The notes beneath the pieces were generated by a model. That model made no database searches. It had not been told where the DNA came from and was given only the letters and a program-made list of their open reading frames with translations. Source: Ricinus communis (taxonomy: Eukaryota; Streptophyta; Magnoliopsida; Malpighiales; Euphorbiaceae). Taken from it: a stretch of DNA of 64,000 nucleotides. The position numbers and the translations under genes are program-made. Positions within the stretch are counted from its first letter, which is position 1. Each line of letters begins with the position of its first letter. Where the stretch lies: the NCBI RefSeq assembly GCF_019578655.1, contig NC_063258.1:3782001-3846000 (forward strand), given 5' to 3'. Below are positions 35,686 through 46,699 of the stretch, piece by piece.

Positions 35686-37284
35686 ATGTCCACTAGACGA
35701 AGATCAGGAGTTTACAAGAGGAGGCAGACCAATGGTTCCTCTTCCTCTCGATCCTTATGTGCTGCACCGACTAGTTCCGGCCTAGTTAGACCACCGCAGC
35801 GCCATAGATTCCTACTTTTCCATGGGCAGCCCACCTTTGAGCAGAGATACCAGTCGATGAGACACAAAGATTTAGAAAAGGGGCGTAGCATAGACTGGCC
35901 AGCACTAGAGACCGTCGGACTTGCAACTGCAATCCGCTGATACCTTGAGACGCCCTCGTTTCAACGTTTCTTTGAGATAGTTGAGCCGACATATAGGGAG
36001 TTGACTGTGGAGTTTGCTAGCACTTTCTTTCTACAGAGCCAATTGCGGGACTTTCAGCAGCCGGATGCTATTAGTTTCAGACTAGCAGAGCGGACTTTCA
36101 CGATGAGTGTACATCAGTTTGGAGTACACTTGGGTTTATGGACTGAGGAGGATGTAGTTGGGGAGGTATATAGTGGCTGTATACACACGCCTGGTATGGC
36201 TTTTCCGCAGATGTGGGCTGAGATTTCTGATGACGCTGAGGGGTACAGTGCCAGCCAGTCCAAGGCGTCTAACTTGCCTGAGGGACTGTGGTACTTGTAT
36301 GCATTGCTGACTAGGACCATCACTGGCAGGGGAGACAGAGGTGGTGTAGTGACCCAGACGGACCTATTTATACTTTACAGCATGCACCAGCGCCAATCAG
36401 TCGACATGAGATACTTGTTGGCCAGACAGATCAGTGCCTTCTGCAACAACTCAAAGAAGGTATTTTTCTGTTTTGGGACTTACATTACTCGGCTCGCTAG
36501 GAGCTTAGGGGTTTTGGAGGAGGCAGTACCACATTTGACAGAGCTGGGGGTGATGGAGACTTTAGGACTTCCCCAGTTGGTTAGTATGGGGATGGTGACT
36601 CGTAGGTAGGGTTCGCTAGGACCAGAGTATAGACTGAGGAGTGCTCTCTTGGCAGCACACGGAGAGGAGCGACCTGCCCTACGAGCCCCTGGTACACAAG
36701 ATGTTCCACCTCCTTCTTCTGATATTCTAAAGTCTTCCTCCAGACCGTCTACTTCAGCTGTTTTAAGAGTCTCTCCTATTGAGTTTAGAGAGCTGCAGCT
36801 TAGAGTGCAGAGGTTGGCAGAGGAGCAGCAACAGCACTTCATTCGAGTAGAAGCTTTTCAGCAGGACCTTTTACAGCGTGAGGCTGAGTTTCAGAGCCAA
36901 ATGATGGCTCAGTTTGAGAGGCAGATGGCTATGCTTCAGGCCCTGATTAAGCATGAAGGTAGGTTAGAGGCCTCTATGGCCACTGATATTTTTGATGATA
37001 TTTTTGCTACAGATTATGCCCCTGCCAGTCCACGGAGCCGGGTTTCAGTACAAAGCCATTTTGACATCCCTCTAGTGGATGATCCAGTTGAACTTTCTTC
37101 TCCGACTGAGCATCCTTCACCAGAGCAGCCTGATGAGCCTCCTACCGACGTTGTTCCTGCTGACCCACCAGCTCCTACAGGTGACACTACTTCCGACCCT
37201 CAGCGAGTATCCACTCCTCCACCACAGACTAGCCAGCGCCCTGATATCCTTGATGATGCACCTCTTTTCTCTCCGGAGCCATAG
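35686..37284 (+). pseudogene. Athila downstream ORF (Athila ORF-1 family / env-like position), broken
   Basis: One frame of 532 codons with two internal stops, 35938-35940 and 36607-36609. The middle part (LAERTFTMSVHQFGVHLGL) matches the Athila ORF-1 type domain, which I recall from Arabidopsis Athila elements. Codons about 365-430 (ELQLRVQRLAEEQQQHF onward) look like a coiled coil rich in Gln/Glu, and the C-terminal 90 codons are Pro/Ser/Asp-rich. No signal peptide or clear membrane span is visible, so calling it an envelope protein rests only on position. A pyrimidine tract and AG (35670-35680) end five bases before the ATG, which would suit expression from a spliced transcript. Confidence 0.8.
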
Positions 37285-38792
37285 TCAGGGCATTATTAGT
37301 TTTTTTTCCTTCCTTTTTCATTTCTTATATTATTTTTTTGTACACTGGGGATAGTGTGTTCTTCAAGTGTGGGGTGGGTGATAGTTATATACACTTATTT
37401 TCTTGTATTTTGTTTATCTTTTAGCTTTATTTATCTTGTGTGTTTTTTATTTTGTTTTTATTGTTCTTGTATATAAAATTTGGATCCTTTTCTAGTGTAT
37501 ATATCGCATTTCATTTATTCCATCTCAGTTATTTGTTTATTCTTTGTGCAATTTTTTAAAATTTTGAAATTTTTTCACTTTGTTTCGATGCTCTTACTGT
37601 TGACTTGCTTTTGAAATCTTGTTTATGTCCATGTGATTGGATAAAATCGATAGTGTTGAGTCTTGCGAAAGAATATAAGTTATTTAGTTTGAGTTTTGCA
37701 CTAAGTTGTTTTAGTTTATTTAATTCTGTTTTGATGATTTTTGTTTGGAACCTACTCAAAAAGCACACTTGTGAGAAATTGAGCCTCAATTGTAAACATA
37801 CATTTTATATGCTTTTATTTATTTCTTGTTGAGAGTGCCAATTACTGTCTTTACTTTTAGAACTTGCTTGATAATGCTTATGAGGGCCACAAAGAGAGTT
37901 TAACACTTTGGTATGATAGAGGCACTAAGGTTTTTCATTCTAGCCAAATAGCCTTCATTCGTTCATTGATTCAGTAGTTAACCCCTTCTTTCATCATTTC
38001 TATCATATTTTATTATCACTTAGTTTTATTCTGCTTTGGGTTATGATTTTGCATATGAGTTGTTTTTATTGGAAATTTTTATTTTGGAAATAGCGTTGGA
38101 AACTTGTAGTAGCTTCCATCAATCCAAAAGAAATTCACTCTATTATGTGAATGTTTCTTCCCTTATATATATAAAAAAATAATAAGAAGAATAAAAGGGA
38201 AGGGTGATGAAAAGAAAGAAAGTAAGTGAGCTAATTATTTAATTGCTTTTGGGAGTTTACATTTGGACTTGATTCCTATTTCCCACCTTGGACTACTATT
38301 TATTGTTTATCCCTTGTGATTATTGTGGCTTGTGTGCAGGTCATTTATCTCATTGCAGAATACCATAGGTTCAACTTTTACCAAATTTACCTACCCCTAC
38401 CTAATCCCCATTACAACCCTTATAAAGACCTCTTGACATGGTTGTTGACTCTCCATAAGCATTAGGAGTAGGATTTAAGAGCAAGCACATAGTAAGTAAG
38501 GCAGTATTTGATGCATTGAGCGATTAAACACTACCCTTTAAACACTTTGAGTGATTTAGAGTGAATCTTGTGATGAGTTGGTTCTGAATAATTTTGTTGA
38601 GATAATATTTTATGAATCATTAACATCTTGGTTGTGATACTTGAATTGATTGCTTCGTTTCTTTTTGCTTGACTTATGCTTGTTAAGGATATGTGCATGA
38701 GCTCTCTAGCTTGTTTATCAGTTTAAGTATTGTTCCTTAGTGGTTTATTTTCCTTATTTTACTTTTAATTGCTTGAGGACAAGCAATGAGCT
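37285..38792 (+). other. Athila 3' non-coding region
   Basis: T-rich and non-coding, as usual between the downstream ORF and the 3' LTR of Athila elements. GAGGACAAGCAATGAG near 38775 and the adjoining polypurine tract AAGTGTGGGG (38793-38802) mark its end. Confidence 0.8.
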
Positions 38793-38802
38793 AAGTGTGG
38801 GG

Positions 38803-39155
38803 TGATTTGGTGTGCGTAGAATACACATATCTAAATGAGGTTTTTAAGGCTGATTTTATGTACATTTAGATGTGAATTGGTCCCAACACTCACTCTATGC
38901 GTCTGTTTATGTGCATTAGGTCCAAAAGAAGTCAAAGAGTGATAAAGGGAAGAATTGGAGCAGAATTGGACGTCAAAGTTACCGAAACAAGTCAAGTTCG
39001 CGCATGAGGAAGTTGAACACGACCATGTTGGTTTTAACACTGGTCGTGTTCCCAACACGTTCTGAAGATCAAGCCGTGTTCCCAACACGGGCACCAAAAC
39101 GGGCCGTGTTGGGTGCATTCGACAATAGAAAAAAGAAGCGTTAAAGAGCATGACC
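38803..39155 (+). repeat. right LTR of the Athila element, truncated
   Basis: Matches about the first 350 bp of the left LTR (TGATTTGGTGTGCGTAGAAT onward, including the CCGTGTTCCCAACACGGG block). It then breaks off within GAGCATGACCA, and copia sequence follows. About 1.1 kb of LTR is missing. Confidence 0.88.
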
Positions 39156-40651
39156 ATAAAGACAAGGCTAAGTAGCATGATGCAATGAAGGACGAGATGC
39201 AGTCATTGCAAGAAAATGGAACATGAGCTGGTGGAGCTTCCTAAGGGCCGAAAGACATTGAGGAGCAAATGGGTGTTCAAGCTAAAGAGAGATGGAAATG
39301 GAGAGCTTATGAAGTACAAAGCCCGATTGGTAGTGAAGGGTTTTGGGCAAAAGCAAGGTATCGACTTTGAAGAGATTTTCTCACCAGTGGTGAAGATGAC
39401 TTCCATCCGTACAGTGTTAGGTCTAGTAGCTGGTTTGGACCTTGAGCTTGAACAACTTAACATGAAAATTGCATTCCTTCATGGTGGCTTGGAGGAAGAG
39501 ATCTATATGGTGCAACCGGAGGGATTTGAAGTAAAAGGAAAAGAGAACATGGTCTGCAAATTGAAGAAGAGTCGTACAAGAAGTTTGACTCTTTCATGAT
39601 GAGTCATGAGTACCAGAGAACCAAGGCAGATCCATGTGTTTACTTCAAAAGACTTGCAAATGAAAAATTCCTAATCCTTTTACTTTATGTTGATGATATG
39701 TTGATTGCAGTACAAGATGCTCAGATGATAGCCATGTTGAAGAAGGAGATGTCCAAGTCATTTGACATGAAGGACATGGGCCAACCGCGCTAGATATTGG
39801 GCATGCAGATTACCCGTGACAGAAAAGCTAAGAGATTTTAGTTGTCACAAGAGAAGTACATTGAAAGGGTGCTTGAGAGATTCAACATGAAATGAGCAAA
39901 GGAAGTAAACTGTCCACTTCCTAGCCATTTGAAATTGAGCAAGAAACTGTGTCCATCTATAGAGAAAGAAAAGGATGAAAGGTCAAGTATGCCATACTCC
40001 TCAGCAGTAAGGAGTTTGATGTATGCGATAGTTTGCACCATGTCAGATATAGCTCATGCAGTTGATGTGGCAAGTAGATTTCTCTCTAATCCCAGAAAAT
40101 AACATTGGGAAGCAGTGAAGTGGATCCTTAGATACCTAAGAGGCACTTCCAAGTTGTGTTTGAGTTTTGGAAAATGTGAATCTATGCTAGAAGGCTACAC
40201 AGATGCTGATATGGCTAGTGATCTGGATCACAAAAAGTCTATTTCGGGTTATGTGTTTACTTTTGCAGGGGGAGCCATGTCGTGGCAATTCAAACTGCAG
40301 AAATGTGTGGCTTTGTCGACTATAGAAGCAGAATACATTGCAGCAACTGAAGCTGGCAAGGAGCTATTGTGGTTGACTAGATTGCTCATGGAGTTTGGTA
40401 TGCAACAGGAAGAGGCAGTTGTTTTCTGTGATAGCCAGAGTATCATAGACTTGAGCAAGAATGCTAGGTATCATTCTAGAACTAAGCACATTGATGTGAG
40501 ATTTCATTGGTTGAGAGATGCTATAGAGTACCAACAGATGAAGCTGAAGAAAATTCACACTGATAAGAATCCGTCAGACATGTTGATGAAGATAGTTCCG
40601 AGAAATAAGATTGAGCTTTATTTCCGGCTTGTCGGCATGGATACCAAGTGA
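39156..40651 (+). pseudogene. copia reverse transcriptase and RNase H (broken)
   Basis: Resumes the copia polyprotein: LVELPKGRKTLRSKWVFKLK, KARLVVKGFGQKQGIDFEE, FSPVVKMTSIR and DLELEQLNMKIAFLHG. At about 39566 a small deletion joins KLKKS to the Tyr-Lys-Lys-Phe region out of frame, removing the segment that normally holds the conserved YGLKQAPR motif. The catalytic LLLYVDDMLIA is present at 39683. Stops at about 39791, 39839, 39893 and 40100 follow. The RNase H part from 40115 is open: GYTDADMASDLDHKKSISGY, LSTIEAEYIA, NARYHSRTKHIDVRFHWLR, ending in VGMDTK at 40651. Confidence 0.9.
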
Positions 40652-40684
40652 TGACTTGAAGATCGGCGTGCCTCTCTCCATGGG

Positions 40685-40697
40685 TTGGAGGGGGAGA
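40685..40697 (+). other. polypurine tract of the copia element
   Basis: TTGGAGGGGGAGA directly precedes the 3' LTR, in the place and form usual for Tnt1-like elements. Confidence 0.85.
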
Positions 40698-40698
40698 C

Positions 40699-41310
40699 TT
40701 TTGGTGTTGGGCCAAGTTGGGTCCAGCCTAGAAATCACAAAAAAAATAAATAAATAAATCCCTTCTCTTTCCTCATTTTTTTATGCGACAGAGAGGAAGA
40801 TGCAAAGAGAGAAGGAGAGAGAAATAAAAGGTGGTGAAGAAGAAGAAAACGAAGAGAAAGGCGATCTCTTTGATTCAATTGCCTTGATTGAGTTTCTCCC
40901 AATTTGTAAGAAGAGTATTTCTTGGTTTTCTCAAATCTAGGGTTTGCTTGAGTTTGGATGAGATTGGGGTTTGAAGCGGGTATTTCCTGCAATGTGTTAC
41001 CTCTTGTATTATTTCTCTATTAGCAAGTATATACCTCAAGTTTAGGACTAAAACTTGAGAAGAACAATTGTACCCGTTTTGCTGGTATAGTGAAAATTTG
41101 CCGGTGTATCCTGTGGTTTTTTACCCTCCAAGTTGAGAGGGTTTTCCATGTAAATGTGGTGTTTCTTGTGTGATTGTGCTTGATTGTTTATTTATTTTCT
41201 TAAATATTGAACCTTTGGTACCAATTAATACGATGCTCAATTTAACCCATTTCTCATTGATTGATTACACAATTGCTCTTATTTGTTATTGAAAGGTAGA
41301 AACCCCAACA
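40699..41310 (+). repeat. 3' LTR of the copia element
   Basis: 612 bp, colinear with the 5' LTR but with many substitutions and a few indels, including an extra TAGTGAAAATTTG segment near 41088. It is followed by the target duplication ATTAC at 41311-41315. Confidence 0.92.
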
Positions 41311-41315
41311 ATTAC

Positions 41316-42130
41316 AGGTTGCAGAACATTTGAATGGAAGGAAAGTTTCTGTAAATCAAATAACTAAACCGTTTGTATTAAAGTAACATACAGTGACAAA
41401 CTGCAAGAAGAAAATGATTTTACCCATTTTTATCCTTACTGTATAAAATACCTTCTTTTCTATTTAAATAACTTTGTAGCCCAACATATAATCATTGCCA
41501 TCAATACGTATCAAACCCTACCTATACAGCCTGTTTTTTTAATGGCCCGCTACATTACTGCTCAAGTAGCGGCCCGTGACACCTATCAGCCTCCCTTGAT
41601 CGTTACAAAGATAATACAGTTCAGAAATATATTTAAATATACAATAAACCAGTAGGGATATTAGGTGAAATAATTATAGAAAGCACAAGAACTTAAATAT
41701 GGGTTTTGCTTTTCTTCTCTTTTTAACTCAAACTCAAATAAATAACTAACCATGTAAAGGTTTGTTGGTCTCTTATTTTACTGCATGATCCTTAATGTCC
41801 AAGTGTAGTTTTATTTTGTTCAAGAATTTCTCCAATTTATTAAGTAGGAAAATAGATTATATTTTAGGTAAATTCGAGAATGTTGTTATTATGATAACTT
41901 TTCAATTTTATTATATATTTATTTAAGGAAATTTTTTATAGAATTCGAATCAAATTTATATAAAATATTTTAATACATATTTTTATATAAAATTATATAC
42001 TAAAATACTATTATGTGAATTTTTTTAATTTTTTTATATAAATTAATTTAAAATCTTATAATTTTTATTTAATAAATACATAAAAAATATTAAAAAATCA
42101 CTATGCTCTATAATTTATTTATATTTTAAT
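41316..42130. other. AT-rich intergenic DNA
   Basis: No gene recognised. The first 300 bp continue the sequence that lay next to 21897 before the copia element inserted; the rest is A/T runs. Confidence 0.55.
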
Positions 42131-42471
42131 ATAAATTTCAATTTATTTTTTGTGTTTTTCTTTTTTACTCAATCTTGATTTATCATATTTTAATTCTTAA
42201 TTTTAATTTTAAATTGAATAATTAATTGATTTTCTTTATGAAAACTTCAATTATATTTGAAAAATAAGAGTTATTATATTGAGTAACAAATCTCAATTAT
42301 TAATTTTATATTTAGTGGTAAAGATTTTACCCACATAATTTGTTAATAGAAGCACCAGCACATAGAATCTTATTCCAAAACATTATTCCCCGTAGGGTGT
42401 CAGTTAGAAATCAGTTTTCTTTCTTAACTAATTTGTGCTTTTGGAGTCGATTCACGCAAATAAAGGAAAAT

Positions 42472-42480
42472 ACACGTGTC
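42472..42480 (+). promoter_or_regulatory. G-box/ABRE-like site upstream of copy 1
   Basis: ACACGTGTC contains a CACGTG G-box. Copy 2 has AACGTGTC at the same place (51000-51007), keeping the ACGTG core but not the full palindrome. Both are followed by ACTAAAATA. Confidence 0.45.
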
Positions 42481-42559
42481 ACTAAAATAAAGCGAGTATG
42501 ATGACGTTATTCATACTCTCAACTGAAAAACACATATACAACTACAACCGCCTCCTCCT

Positions 42560-42657
42560 CCTGCTTCCTTCTTCACAGCATAAAAAAGTTTCCCTCTCTT
42601 TGACTGATACTCATTGCTCTTCTTCTGATCAGAGCAAGCTCTGACTGCCTTCAAAAT
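42560..42657 (+). other. 5' UTR exon of copy 1 (inferred)
   Basis: Pyrimidine-rich leader that ends at a donor (AAAAT before GTGAGC) and corresponds to 51077-51206 in copy 2 (AAAAC before GTAAGC). The next acceptor is TTTATAG at 43230-43236, five bases before the ATG. The leader intron would be about 580 bp. The start of the exon is a guess from the TATA position in copy 2. Confidence 0.5.
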
Positions 42658-43241
42658 GTGAGCAACGACAACAGCAGCAGCGGATTCATGAAATACGAGC
42701 TTCAAATCTGAAATTTCTTCTTCCAAATTCTGTAGCCCTAACTGTATTTCTCTTGTATGTTTTATTTTTTTTACTTTGTTTCAGATTCTTATGGCTCTTG
42801 GCGTTTGTTTGTGATGCTTAGTTGATCATTAATAAGCAAGCTTCAGCCTCATTTTGCGTTGTTGCATGCCGTGCGTTTTTGTTGGCTTCTCTTCTCTCTT
42901 TTTTTTTTTTTCTTGAGTTCTTTTAGATGAAACGAGTTCTTTGTTACTAATCAAGCTTGACTCTCTGTTTAATTTGGAAACTGTAGCTTGCTTTCTTTTT
43001 ATAACTTGTTTTCTGCTGCTAATTATTTGTATATATTAAGTTGCATATGCATCAACGTTGTTCTGTGATTTCCCGTCATAATAATCACTTTCTGTTTCTG
43101 ATAACGTACGTGATTCTCCATTTTTTGTTTGAAAATCATAGCTGTTTTTGCATCTTTTTTTTTTCCAAAAAAAAAAAAGTATCTGTAGCTGTTTGTTCAA
43201 TGCACTTGTTACTTGATATTTATTAATTATTTATAGTGACG

Positions 43242-44948
43242 ATGGATACTGCTAAACTTAAAGATTATCACGCTGCCAACGACTTATTGCCTGAATTCGA
43301 CGATTCTGGAGCTCTCCGTCGTCAATCGACGTCAGTGCTTCCTGGTATGTAGCTCTCTCTCTTGTGTTTTAAATTTGTTGATGAGCACGCATGCTTGTTA
43401 ATGAATCGCTATAAATGAAAAGAAATAATAATATTATTTGTTATTTTATTTATCAGATGCAAAATTGTTTAGCATTTTGAGTAATGAAGCTGTGTACTCA
43501 TCGGAGATTAAAGAGAGTTTCATGAGGAAAGTGTTCGTTTTCATCAGCTCCTGCAGTTTACCCGAGAATGAGAATTTAGACTCTCGTCTCTTCAGAATCA
43601 CTCTCATGGTACGTAAATTAATGATTACTTAAACCTTCGCTCACATATATCTAACATGTAAATTGCACATAATTTGATTTTGTTATATTTTTTTTAAATT
43701 TTTGCTTTCTGTAATCGACAGTATGCAGCAGATGAACATAAGTGTGTTTCTGTGGAGTTTGTGTTTGAACAAAGCTCAATTTCTGTCAGCAATATGCAGC
43801 AGCAGGAGAATCTCAAATGCTCTGTAACAACTACTGTATCTGATCATGATCTCTGTGACTGCTCATTTCAGACTTACAATTTTCCAGGCACGGCTTACTA
43901 ATTTTAAAACTTCACTAAAGTCAAGTTCTCTTTATGATATTTGCAAATTAACCCGTGAGTTTTTCCTAATTGGATATTGATTTAGTTATATTATATATAT
44001 GCTGTACTGAGATAGGAGCAGGCGAAAGATTGCAGGAGAAATGGGATGCTAATTTGCCTCACATTAATCGTGATGACACAAAGCTACTCGCTCTCAAATA
44101 TTTGAAGGAAATATATGTTGTGGCCGTATGTCAGACTACGAATGAACAACAAAGGGAAGACTTGAGTCTTACTGATCAGCAAATATATGAGCTGCTCACT
44201 CACTTTGCTCCCATACAAGTGTGTGAGACAATGACTTCTTTTTTTTTTTTTTTTGACATTCAAACTTCGGTCCCTTCTCAAGTAAATTAAGATTTTATTA
44301 TATTTTTTTAATTCCTTTCTTCTTCTTTTTCTTCTTTTTGTGTAGGCTGTATTGCTAAATGGGACTCCTACAGGACAGCCAACTTTACAAGGTCATCATA
44401 ATGGAGGTGGAAATGATGGCGCAGGTGGGGGTTATCATGAGAATGGGGCTGCTGCTGGTGGTGCCGATAATGGTGATGGTGGTCCTGGTGCTGGTGCCGA
44501 TGATGGTGATGGTGGTCTTGGTGCTGATGCTGGTGATGGTGACGATGATGGTGATGCAGGTGGAGGTGGAGGTGGAGATGGAGATGGAGGTGGGGATGAT
44601 GAAGCTGCCAGTTTCGTATTTCTTATTCCAATATGCTTAAAGCCCCCTGATGACCTGTTGGTGGTGTTGAACTACGCTCCAATGTTTCAACTTGATTTTA
44701 TGACTTGAGATCTGTTCCTCAACATCCTCCACGCTCATTGGTGTAGCCGTACACATGAACAGCCACGTCAGAATGTTACTCGTGAGACTGTGTGGGCAGG
44801 TTACAGGGTAATCTTCCTTCGTGATCCGCCGGATGTGCATGGGCCTCAGCCTGTTGAAGAAAACAATCTGGAATTGGATTTCGATGGTGATTGGGCTCAC
44901 TTTAAGCAATTCATTTCGGTGATTATCGTTGAAGTAGAGGCAGATTGA
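43242..44948 (+). pseudogene. unrecognised plant gene, copy 1 (premature stop)
   Basis: Exons 43242-43344, 43457-43608, 43722-43887, 44016-44218 and 44346-44948 match copy 2 exon for exon. The frame opens MDTAKLKDYHAANDLLPEF, continues through the N-terminal domain and a Gly/Asp-rich linker that is longer than in copy 2, and stops at a TGA (44706-44708) after FMT: 328 codons instead of about 408. The sequence after the TGA stays open and similar to copy 2 up to a TGA at 44946-44948. At the break copy 2 has CGA, so this is a C-to-T change at a CpG. The place of the copy-2 TATA box is altered here (ATATACAACTACAACC). I do not recognise the family. It may be a young pseudogene or encode a shortened protein lacking the C-terminal domain. 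Confidence 0.7.
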
Positions 44949-45200
44949 TATGAGAGTGACAATCAATTACAAGAGCTCTTGTCTAGCTCAGTACTGTTCT
45001 TTCCTCTCTTTTGGACATTAATTCGTTTTAGGGTATTATCTCAGAATTTCTATATACAAAAAGTAGTACTGATTGGTGATTGATTGATGCTTACAAGGAG
45101 TCAGTATTTCTTTAAATCTTGTTACAAGTACTGCAGGACTCTTGTGTTTGGCTGAAATATAGAAATAGAAATCTACACGTGCAGATTTTTGTCTGAATAC

Positions 45201-46699
45201 ATGACATTATTGGTTTCTATTTTTTTAATAAAATTTTTATTTAGTTTTATTATATATTTTTATTTATATATATTAAATAAATAAATGATTGATATATATT
45301 TATTAATTTTAAAAATTTAAATATGTGTCAATCATTCATTGCTTGCTAAAGTATAAAACACTTACATACATGTCATTTTTCTATTAATTATTTATATACA
45401 TTAAGCTGAGATAAAAAAAAATTTTAAAAATTTAAAATATATATGTCAATTATTTATCAGTTTGATATATAAGTAGGGATATACATCAAGCCTAAATAAT
45501 AATTTTTTTAATATTTTTTGATAATTTTTTTTCCTATTTTCGGTTAAGATTTATTAAATTTCTATTTTTAGAATATTCAAACTTTTAGAAAATGTTTAGA
45601 GAAAAAGTGTGTTTTTGGACTTGACGTTTCGGTCAATGAACAGATTTTTCCTTAAATAATTTTTTGGTGTAAATATATACTTAAATTCTTAAAAGCTATA
45701 ATTTAAAATTTTTTAATATAATAAAAAGTTGTAACAGTGTTGATGCGGCTAACGGTGGTTCAACATATACAATTTTCATTTATTTCTAATTAATTAAACA
45801 ACATTTTAATATTAAAAAGGAACCATTTCATTCTCTTTCTTTTTTCTTTTTTCTTTATTTTCATATCCCTTAAGAATTTGTAGAAAAATTAATAGCTTCG
45901 TGACAACCATAAATTCAAAATGTGAAGATGAGGAGCCATAATCTCAATCAATGCATTACTAATCTAATGAGACCTAAGAGTGTGTAAATATTTCTTCTAG
46001 TTTAATTAAAATTTCAAATTCGAATTTTAGGTATGTAGCTACGTCAGAACTTTTGAGGAAGTGCTTTGTCACCCATAAAATCCTGCCCGAAAATGAGAAA
46101 ATGAGACATGCCTACAGTCAGATAATTTTTAATTAATATTTCTTAATAATCAATAAATATTCAATACATAATAAGCACACGCTATTCACATAATAATATA
46201 AAATTAATTAGACATGAAAGTATAATATTCAAAAAAATAAATTAACTTGAAAATATATTATCCTTTAGGAATCAAAGAAGGTAGGAATACTGATATTTCT
46301 TTCATAAGTCTACAAAGTAAACATAAAACACTAAAAGATAAAAATAAAAGAAAGTACAAAATGAAAATAACTTGAACATATAAAAATAAAATATAATTAC
46401 TAAATTTATTGTCTATAGCTAGACATTTCTGATTATGCTCATAGTAGAAGTTCATCCATGTACTCCACCTCTTGGCTATAAGCTTTTCCTTTCAAGTATG
46501 GCTTTATACTCTTAATGAAAATATCTAAAAAGTGTCATGAAAACTCTTATCAATTAACAATGGAATATTGTCATATAATATATCATAAACAAGAGAATCC
46601 AAACAATCAACATATGAATATTTATCAATAATAGATTTAGGAGATAAAGTTAGAGTCAAACACTTTAAATTCTATAGTTTCTCCTAAATTTTTCATAAT
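45201..46699. other. AT-rich spacer between the duplicated genes
   Basis: No gene seen. Near 45312 and 45421 an imperfect direct repeat (TTTTAAAAATTTAAA, then a TGTCAAT block) is visible. Confidence 0.55.

Larger units (their letters stand above)
25118..39155 (+). mobile_element. Athila-lineage Ty3 retrotransposon, nested in the copia element
   Basis: Left LTR 25118-26605, PBS TGGCGCCGTTGCCGGGGA, gag-protease, RT-RNase H-integrase, a separate ORF after integrase, a long 3' non-coding region, the polypurine tract AAGTGTGGGG and a right LTR of which only the first 350 bp remain (38803-39155). PBS, polypurine tract, gag block NNFEIKPNVIQ and downstream ORF are hallmarks of the Athila lineage. 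All frames contain stops. It is split by a solo LTR at 32711-35073. The right border joins the copia sequence with about 85 bp of copia sequence repeated on both sides, not a 5-bp target duplication. Confidence 0.9.
21903..41310 (+). mobile_element. Tnt1-like (Tork) Ty1/copia retrotransposon, split by a nested Athila element
   Basis: LTRs run 21903-22519 and 40699-41310, beginning TGTTGGTGTTGGG (the first G is T in the right copy) and ending CCCCAACA. The 5-bp target duplication ATTAC is intact at 21898-21902 and 41311-41315. The order is LTR, PBS, gag, protease, integrase, RT, RNase H, polypurine tract, LTR: the copia order. Motifs such as LWHQCLGHISEKG and HNGVAERMNRT are of the Tnt1 type. 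The RT coding region is split at 25117/39156 by the Athila insertion. The LTRs differ by many substitutions and small indels, and the frame has numerous stops, so the copy is old and inactive. Confidence 0.92.
42130..45200 (+). repeat. direct duplication, copy 1
   Basis: Homologous by eye to 50630-53768 over promoter, leader, all exons, introns and 3' UTR. Upstream similarity fades near 42130, and downstream similarity stops after GTCTGAATA near 45200. Confidence 0.85.

Noticed and set aside
36114..36842. Minus-strand open frames opposite the Athila downstream ORF
   Set aside because: Shadows of the plus-strand coding sequence; the plus frame has the recognisable domain and coiled coil.
35686..37284. 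A host gene captured by the Athila element
   Set aside because: The domain matches the Athila ORF-1 type protein and its position after integrase is standard for the lineage.
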